DNA of 64,000 nt from Chelatococcus composti (GTDB lineage Bacteria; Pseudomonadota; Alphaproteobacteria; Rhizobiales; Beijerinckiaceae), in NCBI RefSeq assembly GCF_014201415.1, contig NZ_JACHEH010000001.1, positions 186,001 to 250,000 of the forward strand, in the 5' to 3' direction. Below are positions 53,803-59,277 of this stretch, one piece after another. The notes under the pieces were generated by a model that worked only from the letters and a program-made list of their open reading frames with translations, was not told where the DNA came from and did not search any database. The first letter of the stretch is position 1. The number at the start of each line of letters is the position of its first letter. The position numbers and the translations under genes were made by a program.

Positions 53803-53878
53803 GCGCCCATCGTCTAGCGGTCTAGGACGTCGCCCTTTCACGGCGAAAACAGGGGTTCGAGTCCCCTTGGGCGCGCCA
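53803..53878 (+). tRNA. tRNA-Glu (anticodon TTC)
   Basis: The cloverleaf is complete: acceptor GCGCCCA pairs with TGGGCGC, anticodon loop CTTTCAC with anticodon TTC (Glu, GAA/GAG codons), T arm AGGGG-TTCGAGT-CCCCT, and an encoded CCA end. It is followed by a GC-rich stretch with hairpins and then by an AT-rich region leading to an outer membrane protein gene. Confidence 0.97.
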
Positions 53879-54359
53879 CCGCTTCTCTCCCAAGAAATCA
53901 GTCCTCATTGCTGCGGCCGACGCGCGAAGGCGCGCCGCAGCGGGTTTGCTGTGCCGGCGAGCAGCCCAGGACGGGCTGCGTCGGGAGAGCGGGCCGACCG
54001 GACCGGTCCAAGCATCCCTCGCTGCACACGCCCTGGTGCCGCCGCGCAGCGGACGGCCGGTGCGCTTTCATGAGGGCGTCGTGCCGGGGCGCGCCCGCCA
54101 ATCCGGATCACGGCGGTCGCCTGGCATCAGCCGCGCTCAATCCAATGGAATTGGCTTAATAAATCAGGAAGATATATCGCGTGTTTCATTTCCATATCCC
54201 GTGTAGGTTGCAGATCATTGAGACGGTTGTATGCAATCTTTTCATAGAAATTCAAGCAGGTGAATAAAATTGTATTCTTCAATTATGGGTTGTGTGTATT
54301 GCTTTGCGTGGATTGGTGATGAACAATATTTGCGTCCCGATCCGATGTATGGGGGGGCA
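53879..54359 (+). other. Non-coding stretch after tRNA-Glu; hairpins then AT-rich promoter region
   Basis: No gene is supported. The first part is GC-rich with hairpins: CTGCGG...CCGCAG enclosing CGCGC-GAAG-GCGCG (53911-53940), and GCAGCCC-AGGAC-GGGCTGC (53961-53979). From about 54135 the base composition falls sharply to AT-rich up to the outer membrane protein gene, with CCAAT-GGA-ATTGG (54142-54154). A short open frame starting at 54270 is an extension of that gene without a binding site. Confidence 0.55.
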
Positions 54360-55115
54360 ATGAGTCGATTCGGTTTGGTGGGCATTATTTTAATCGCAGG
54401 AGTAAGTGCTTCTTCTGCGGCAGATCTTATGCGGCCAGCTCCTGCGGTTCCGACGGCTTTCGACTGGACCGGAGCGTATGTCGGTCTTCACTTGGGGTAT
54501 GGCTGGGGAGATTCCGATTTCGTCGATTCGGAATACAACGGTGCTCCGCCCTACTTTCCAGTGGTCAACTGGAGCGTCGATTCCGACGGTTGGCTGGGAG
54601 GTGCCCAGGCTGGCTACAACTTTCAGCATGGGGCCGCGGTTTTCGGTGTCGAAGGCGAGATAGGCTACCTCAATCTCAGGGGCACGAAGGTCCAGCCGGG
54701 TCTGGATCCCTATGGCTTCCCATACGATGGCTACGGCAAGGTGCGGGGAGGCTGGTACGGGGCGATCAGCGCGCGCCTAGGGTACGCGCTGGACCGTACG
54801 CTGATCTATGTGAAGGGCGGTGCCGTCTATTCCGGCGCAAAGCTGGGCTTCCTGGATACCTGCACAGAGGATCCCTGCGGTAATACGACGATCTCCATCT
54901 CAAAGAAGGTGGAGTGGGGTTACCTGCTTGGCGCCGGTGTCGAGCACGCCTGGACCGACAATCTGACGGCCAAGATCGAATACGCCTACATGGATTTCGG
55001 CCGCAGCACGATCCACGGCCTCGGATACGTCGGCGGTTGGAACGCTGTTCCTTTCAATATCCGCTCCGATCTTTCGGTGCACAGCGTCAGACTAGGCATC
55101 AACTACAAGTTCTGA
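54360..55115 (+). CDS. Small outer membrane beta-barrel protein, RopB/Omp25-like
   Basis: Outer membrane protein of 251 residues. The start follows a GGGGGGG stretch and gives a signal peptide MSRFGLVGIILIAGVSASSA with cleavage before ADL. The mature protein begins with DWTGAYVGLHLGYGWG, has alternating strands such as LGGAQAGYNFQ, VFGVEGEIGYLN and KIEYAYMDFG, and ends with SVRLGINYKF, a typical outer-membrane insertion signal with terminal Phe. The family (Omp25/Omp31/RopB-like, eight strands) is common in Rhizobiales. The upstream region is unusually AT-rich. Its last 11 bases, CAAGTTCTGAT, are repeated 15 bases downstream. Confidence 0.92.
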   Translation: MSRFGLVGIILIAGVSASSAADLMRPAPAVPTAFDWTGAYVGLHLGYGWGDSDFVDSEYNGAPPYFPVVNWSVDSDGWLGGAQAGYNFQHGAAVFGVEGEIGYLNLRGTKVQPGLDPYGFPYDGYGKVRGGWYGAISARLGYALDRTLIYVKGGAVYSGAKLGFLDTCTEDPCGNTTISISKKVEWGYLLGAGVEHAWTDNLTAKIEYAYMDFGRSTIHGLGYVGGWNAVPFNIRSDLSVHSVRLGINYKF

Positions 55116-55223
55116 TTGCCCAAGTTCTGATCGTCGCAGCTGTGCGCCGGCCAAGGCCGTCGCACCCGTTTGGGGTATCCTTCGGCATCCGGCAATTCTG
55201 CGACGGATGCGACGGAGGTTCCC

Positions 55224-56033
55224 GTGAAAGCGCTGCGTTTCGCCCTCAACCACATGGTGGCGCCCCGGCGCGACTTCGCCGGCTTCTTTGCGCTGGCGCG
55301 CGAGATCGGCATCGATGCGGTCGAGATCCGCAATGACCTTGCTGGCATTGCCATTGCGGATGGCACGCCACCGGTGGCGGTGCGCGCTGCCGCGGAGGCG
55401 GCGGGGCTGACGATCCTGTCGGTCAACGCGCTGCAGCGGTTCAACGACTGGACGACGCAACGGGCGGCCGAGGCGAGGGCGCTTGCCGACTACGCCGCCG
55501 CCTGCGGGGCACGTGGGCTCGTGCTGGTGCCGGTCTGTGATGGAACACCGGGTGACGAGGCAAGGCTCGAAGAGGCGCTCGCCGCCCTGAAGCCGTTGCT
55601 GATGCAGCGCGGCCTTACCGGCCTCGTCGAGCCGCTGGGCTTTACCTTCTCCTCGCTGCGGGCGAAGGCCGAGGCCGCGGCGGCGATCGCGGCGGTCGAC
55701 GGGGAGGGCGTATTTCTCCTCGTGCACGACACCTTCCATCATCACCTCGCGCAAGAGTCTGAGTTCTTTCCGTCGCTGACCGGCCTTGTGCACATCTCGG
55801 GTGTTGTGGACGAGGCCGTTTCCGTCGCCGACATGCGCGACCCGCACCGTGTCCTGGTCACGGCAGGCGACCGGCTCGACAATGTCGGGCAGATTGCGGC
55901 GCTTCTTGCAGGCGGCTATCGGGGCGCCCTGTCATTCGAGCCCTTCTCCCCGGCCGTCCACGATCTTGCCGACCCGGCCTCCGCGCTGCACGAGAGCATG
56001 GCGTTCATCGCAGGTCGCACGGGCATCTCCTGA
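55224..56033 (+). CDS. TIM-barrel isomerase, 2-keto-myo-inositol isomerase-like
   Basis: Sugar isomerase/epimerase of the AP endonuclease 2 TIM-barrel superfamily, 269 residues. The start is a GTG after GGAGGTTCCC. The sequence MKALRFALNHMVAPRRDF and AVEIRNDLAGIAIADGTPP resembles inosose (2-keto-myo-inositol) isomerases. Probable metal ligands are the Glu in GLVEPLGF, the Asp and His in LLVHDTFHHHLA, and the late Glu in ALSFEPFSP. There are no other inositol genes nearby, so the substrate assignment is tentative. Confidence 0.82.
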   Translation: MKALRFALNHMVAPRRDFAGFFALAREIGIDAVEIRNDLAGIAIADGTPPVAVRAAAEAAGLTILSVNALQRFNDWTTQRAAEARALADYAAACGARGLVLVPVCDGTPGDEARLEEALAALKPLLMQRGLTGLVEPLGFTFSSLRAKAEAAAAIAAVDGEGVFLLVHDTFHHHLAQESEFFPSLTGLVHISGVVDEAVSVADMRDPHRVLVTAGDRLDNVGQIAALLAGGYRGALSFEPFSPAVHDLADPASALHESMAFIAGRTGIS

Positions 56034-56130
56034 TGCTATTCAGTAGAATTCTTCCAGATTGCAATCTTCTTTGGAATTGATCTGAATTATTGGCCGTGGA
56101 TTGGATGTATTGTTTAGTGTTGCTTGATGA

Positions 56131-56136
56131 TATAAT
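56131..56136 (+). promoter_or_regulatory. Consensus -10 element before hutX
   Basis: TATAAT occurs 58 bases before the hutX start in an AT-rich leader. The best -35 candidate (TTGTTT, 56110-56115) is only 15 bases away, so activator dependence is possible. No clear Irr or RirA box was recognised. Confidence 0.45.
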
Positions 56137-56193
56137 GGATACGCGAGGCTTTTGGCCTTCATCCATCTAGAAAATCGACGGCAGGGGATTGAT

Positions 56194-56745
56194 ATGGCTG
56201 CAGAAGGGCAGGGGACTGCGGGAGCCGGCGGACGGGCGGCGCTGGCCGCGCGTTTCGCAACCAACCTCGACGGTGTGATTGAGAATCTGGCCCAGGAATA
56301 TGGGCTAAGCCCGCTAGAGGCGACGCGGTTGCTGCCGCCGCATGCCTGTCGCTGGGCTGCCCCGGAGCGCTTCGGCGAGATCATGGAGGATCTGACCGGC
56401 TGGGGGGCCGTCCTCTTCCTCGTCCACACGCCGTCCGCGATCGTCGAAGTCAAGGCGCCCGTTCCGCCGGGGACGTTCGCGCGCGGCTATTACAACCTGC
56501 ACGGCGACAGCCCGCTTGGCGGACATCTCAAGGCCGAGCGCTGCGTGGCCATCGGTTTCGTCAGGCGTCCCTTCATGGGCCGCGAGTCGGCGTCCATCCA
56601 GTTCTTCGACTGCGACGGCGCCAGCATGTTCAAGGTCTTCGTCTCGCGCGGCGCGGACCGGACGCTCGATGCCGGGCAGCTCGAGCGCTTCGAGGCGTTG
56701 GCCTCCCGCGTGACGGAAGCGGCCCCCGCCCCGGCGGCGCAGTAA
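56194..56745 (+). CDS. hutX: Cytosolic heme utilisation carrier HutX/HuvX family
   Basis: HutX-type protein that binds heme in the cytosol and passes it to a heme oxygenase (HutZ/HugZ). It has 183 residues from an ATG after AGGGGATTGAT; the ATG 14 codons upstream is less likely. Diagnostic stretches are VLFLVHTPSAIVEVKAPVPP, GTFARGYYNLHGDSPLGGHL and FVRRPFMGRESASIQFFDC, followed by MFKVFVSRG. No heme receptor, ABC transporter or HutZ gene lies beside it here, so it is a stand-alone copy. The leader is AT-rich with a consensus -10 box. Confidence 0.88.
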   Translation: MAAEGQGTAGAGGRAALAARFATNLDGVIENLAQEYGLSPLEATRLLPPHACRWAAPERFGEIMEDLTGWGAVLFLVHTPSAIVEVKAPVPPGTFARGYYNLHGDSPLGGHLKAERCVAIGFVRRPFMGRESASIQFFDCDGASMFKVFVSRGADRTLDAGQLERFEALASRVTEAAPAPAAQ

Positions 56746-56755
56746 GCTCCGGCGC

Positions 56756-56785
56756 GTCGGCTGCCGGCTGATGCCGGCCGCCGAC
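56756..56785 (+). terminator. Long hairpin after hutX
   Basis: GTCGGC-T-GCCGGC and GCCGGC-C-GCCGAC pair around TGAT with a single mismatch, 11 bases after the hutX stop. There is no T-run, so it is at best a Rho-aided or stability hairpin. Confidence 0.5.
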
Positions 56786-56997
56786 CCGCCAACCGTTTCA
56801 CATGCCGCGCCTCCTGTGGGTCCGCGGATGCATCTCGTCGTCCATCCCGACAATGGGGACAGTGCGGACAAGCGGGGCGACGGACGAAACCTGCCCGCCG
56901 TACGGACTTCAGGTCCGCGCCTGTACGCCGAGGCATTCCGCGGCATCACCTGACCAGGCGTCGCTCTGGTTCAGGGCATATCGCGCCGAGCGGCGCG

Positions 56998-57309
56998 TCA
57001 GGCGTCGGCTTCGTCGTCGTCGATCGGCACGAGAAAGAGCACGTCGAGTCCTTCTTCTTCGCCGTCGAGGGTTTCGTCCTCGTCGAAGGGCTCCGCCTCG
57101 TCCTCCATCATGAGGTCGAAGGTCTCGGATTCCTCTTCGCTCGCCGGACGCAAGTTGAGCGGCGCGATGCCGTCCCACAGGGGCTCGCCGTCGCTCGTCA
57201 TCTGCCGGAGGTCGTTCCTGAAGGCCTCCTGGTTGAAGACCGCGCGGGCCTGCTCCTCGTCGGCGTCTATCACGGCGACCGCCTTGCGGCCGATTTCCAA
57301 TGTATACAT
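56998..57309 (-). CDS. Acidic protein of unknown function, 103 residues
   Basis: No family is recognised. The protein begins MYTLEIGRKAVAVIDADEEQ after GAAGGACC at normal spacing. The amino-terminal half looks like a small compact domain (AVIDADEEQARAVFNQEAF, DGIAPLNLRPAS), while the second half is extremely acidic, with clusters such as EEESE, EDEAEPFDEDE and DGEEEG before LDVLFLVPIDDDEADA. There are no Cys, signal or membrane segments. It is on the minus strand between two plus-strand genes, with its own spacer on both sides. A nucleic-acid mimic or a binding tail for a basic partner is conceivable but unsupported. Confidence 0.78.
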   Translation of the reverse strand: MYTLEIGRKAVAVIDADEEQARAVFNQEAFRNDLRQMTSDGEPLWDGIAPLNLRPASEEESETFDLMMEDEAEPFDEDETLDGEEEGLDVLFLVPIDDDEADA

Positions 57310-57621
57310 GTGAGGTCCTTCAGTTGATGAAGCGGTGCAAAACTTCTGCGCCGTTCCGGCTGCGGCTGTAGCGCGTCCTGGCCAACGGCACCAGCGCCAT
57401 CTCAGCGAATATCTGTGTCGGATGCGTGGCGGGCAGGGCGCCGGAGACGGTGCGTCCGGTCATTGCCAAAATGAACGGCAGTGCTTTGAATACTATAGCG
57501 GCAATATCGCCGCTTCTCATGCCCGGTGATTCGAGGAGGCAACAGACCGGCGCTGCTTCAGCTGACCTTCAAAGCGCGTGTTGCGTATCTTTATCCAACA
57601 ACCAGAGGCCGGAGAGGGACG
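57310..57621 (+). other. Intergenic region between the acidic protein and DUF2853 genes
   Basis: No convincing gene was found in this divergent region. A 66-codon frame on the minus strand and one of similar length on the plus strand lack ribosome binding sites. AGCGGC-AATATC-GCCGCT (57497-57514) is a perfect six-base dyad. TTCAAA and TTATCC are 17 bases apart shortly before the DUF2853 gene and may be its promoter. Confidence 0.4.
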
Positions 57622-57936
57622 ATGTCGGATCAACTCGCCGATGTTCGTAAGTATGCGAAGAAGCCTATCAACGAAGCAGCGCTGGCAGGGCTCGCCAAAA
57701 CCTACCAGCTTGTGCTCAGCAAGCCGGACAGCCGCTATGTCGCCTGCTCCGATCCAGAGGAATGCGCCCGCATCCGCGAAAATTTCCTGAAGAAGAAGCT
57801 GGGGCTGACGAGCGGCGATCTCGACGGCGCCATCAAGGCCGTCTGCCAGACGATGAAGGACGACCGCACCAAGTCGCGCCTGACCTTCTACTATCTTCTG
57901 GCCGAGCACTTCGACAAGCTGGACGTCTTCGCCTGA
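57622..57936 (+). CDS. DUF2853 family protein
   Basis: Small cytosolic protein of 104 residues that matches the DUF2853 family: MSDQLADVRKYAKKPINEAA at the start, then DSRYVACSDPEECARIRENF and KSRLTFYYLLAEHFDKL at the end. The ATG follows GGAGAGGGACG; a longer frame reaching upstream has no binding site. Function of the family is unknown. It is followed by a bidirectional terminator shared with the convergent glycine-zipper lipoprotein gene. Confidence 0.88.
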   Translation: MSDQLADVRKYAKKPINEAALAGLAKTYQLVLSKPDSRYVACSDPEECARIRENFLKKKLGLTSGDLDGAIKAVCQTMKDDRTKSRLTFYYLLAEHFDKLDVFA

Positions 57937-57960
57937 GCGGCGGCAGGCTGCGCAAAGAGA

Positions 57961-57984
57961 AAGGCCGGCGGGAACGCCGGCCTT
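57961..57984. terminator. Bidirectional terminator between DUF2853 and lipoprotein genes
   Basis: AAGGCCGGCG-GGAA-CGCCGGCCTT is a perfect 10-base-pair stem between two convergent genes. Short A and T tracts flank it (AGAGAAA on the left, TTCGCTT on the right). Confidence 0.82.
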
Positions 57985-58003
57985 CGCTTAGTGCTCGACC
58001 GCC

Positions 58004-58264
58004 TCAGCAGTCGCGGTAGCGGCGGCCCCGGTAGTAGTAGGTCTGGCACTGGGGCGCGGTCGCTGCGCCGATCATGGCACCGCCCGCGGCGCCGATGGCG
58101 CCGCCGACCAGCGCGCCGCCGGCCGTCCCGGTGGCAAGGCCGCCGACGAGGGCGCCGGCACCGCCGCCAATGAGGGCGCCGCCGACCGCGCGGTCACCCG
58201 GGTTGCTGGTGTTGCAGGCGGCGAGACCGAAGGCCAGTGCGCCCAGAAGAACGATCTTTTTCAT
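58004..58264 (-). CDS. Glycine-zipper lipoprotein
   Basis: Small lipoprotein of 86 residues. The signal is MKKIVLLGALAFGLAAC with the lipobox Cys at residue 17. The mature part is a run of glycine-zipper repeats (GGALIGGGAGALVGG, TGTAGGALVGGAIGAAGG) that could insert in or associate with a membrane, followed by a Tyr/Arg-rich tail with two Cys (PQCQTYYYRGRRYRDC). Proteins of this type are often linked to envelope integrity. The start is the ATG at the signal peptide. Confidence 0.87.
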   Translation of the reverse strand: MKKIVLLGALAFGLAACNTSNPGDRAVGGALIGGGAGALVGGLATGTAGGALVGGAIGAAGGAMIGAATAPQCQTYYYRGRRYRDC

Positions 58265-58399
58265 GAACGGGCCCCTCGAAAGGAACGAGCGAATCCGGGC
58301 GCAGCGCGCCCTGCGCTCCCCTCATACGTGCCCGGCGCAGGAAAGCAAATAGCCTTTGCGCACCGGATGTGGCGACCGCCGGCAGGAATGCGAGGGAAA

Positions 58400-58476
58400 T
58401 GGCGACCCCTGCAGGGCTCGAACCTGCGACCTAGTGCTTAGAAGGCACTTGCTCTATCCAGCTGAGCTAAGGGGCC
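58400..58476 (-). tRNA. tRNA-Arg (anticodon TCT)
   Basis: On the minus strand the cloverleaf is complete: acceptor GGCCCCT with AGGGGTC (one G-T pair), D arm TTAGCTCAGCTGGATAGAGC, anticodon stem AGTGC/GCACT with loop CTTCTAA and anticodon TCT (AGA/AGG codons), T arm with GTTCGAG, and an encoded CCA. It lies 21 bases after the NDUFS4-like gene in the same direction, so cotranscription is likely. Confidence 0.97.
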
Positions 58477-58497
58477 GTGCGTTGCCCGCCGCGCGCC

Positions 58498-58803
58498 TCA
58501 GTGTGTCCAGGGCATCACGCGGTTGAACTTGAAGTTGTCCGCATAGGAGATGATACGGCGCTTGGGCGCAAGCGGCTGCTCGACCCGGTAGGGGATGCCG
58601 TTACGGCGCGCGTAGGCCTCGGCTTCCTCGCGGCTGTCGAAGGAGAGCCTGAGCTGCTGGCGCATGTCCGACGAGCTCGTCCAGCCCATCAGTGGCTCGA
58701 CCTCACGCGGCTTCTCCGGCTCGAACTCGAGCAGCCAGCGCTTGGTCTTGGCGGTGCCGGACTGCATAGCCGTCTTGGTCGGCTTGTAGATGCGGGCGAT
58801 CAT
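58498..58803 (-). CDS. Complex I accessory subunit, NDUFS4-like (ETC complex I family)
   Basis: Homologue of the mitochondrial complex I accessory subunit NDUFS4, 101 residues. It begins MIARIYKPTKTAMQSGTAKT and has WLLEFEPEKPREVEPLMGWT, LSFDSREEAEAYARRNGIPY and a final NFKFNRVMPWTH, all typical. The gene is a hallmark of alphaproteobacteria. A longer frame reaching into the tRNA-Pro region is rejected. It is flanked by tRNA-Pro upstream and tRNA-Arg downstream, all on the minus strand, and may be cotranscribed with both. Confidence 0.93.
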   Translation of the reverse strand: MIARIYKPTKTAMQSGTAKTKRWLLEFEPEKPREVEPLMGWTSSSDMRQQLRLSFDSREEAEAYARRNGIPYRVEQPLAPKRRIISYADNFKFNRVMPWTH

Positions 58804-58888
58804 CGTTCGGTCGCGACTTCCTTTGGGATCAGGCTCCAACCGCGCCGGAAGCGGCCGAGGCCGCTTGCCGGAACGGTTGCCGACATGA

Positions 58889-58965
58889 TGGTCGGGGCAG
58901 CAGGATTTGAACCTGCGACCCTCTGCTCCCAAAGCAGATGCGCTACCAGGCTGCGCTATGCCCCG
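58889..58965 (-). tRNA. tRNA-Pro (anticodon TGG)
   Basis: Minus-strand cloverleaf: acceptor CGGGGCA with TGCCCCG, D arm AGCGCAGCCTGGTAGCGC, anticodon stem TCTGC/GCAGA with loop TTTGGGA and anticodon TGG, T arm GCAGG-TTCAAAT-CCTGC and an encoded CCA. It lies 85 bases before the NDUFS4-like gene and has its own promoter. Confidence 0.97.
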
Positions 58966-58986
58966 GACCGGTCCATGTCCAAGGTT

Positions 58987-59015
58987 TTCCTAGTGTTTCC
59001 CGCCGGCGAAGGCAA
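58987..59015 (-). promoter_or_regulatory. Promoter of tRNA-Pro
   Basis: On the minus strand TTGCCT and TAGGAA are separated by exactly 17 bases; the -10 element ends 21 bases before the first base of the tRNA. Confidence 0.6.
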
Positions 59016-59277
59016 GGGCATCGCGCGCAGAATTGGAATGGAACGGAGCCAGAGTGCACAATTCGGGATCAAAATTCCCGGAGGAGCTCCCGAAGTGATT
59101 CCTCCCCTGGGCGCTGCCCCCTAGCGGCGCGCGGCACGAGCCGAGCGTGTGCTGCGGGCAATCGGTCACGGCGATGCTGCCTATGGATCGGCCTGCGCCG
59201 GTCTCGCGGCCAGCCCTGTCGTCCGCAGGCCCCGAGTGCGGCGTTCGTCCTGGTGTCACTGCCGGCGCAGGCAGGCC
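59016..59277. other. Spacer between tRNA-Pro promoter and autotransporter gene
   Basis: No gene or strong hairpin with a T-run was found. The autotransporter gene ends at the right side on the minus strand, so its terminator must be here, but only weak structure (CTGCC...GGCAG type) is visible. Confidence 0.4.

Noticed and set aside
53803-54360. Genomic island attachment site at tRNA-Glu
   Set aside because: No integrase and no repeat of the tRNA 3' end were found in the window, so an island is not supported beyond the composition change noted as a finding.
56771-56953. 60-codon frame after hutX
   Set aside because: It starts inside the hairpin downstream of hutX, has no binding site, and its composition is not coding-like.
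57320-57520. 66-codon minus-strand frame just upstream of the acidic protein gene
   Set aside because: It has no ribosome binding site and no recognisable features; the AGGAGG nearby is on the opposite strand.
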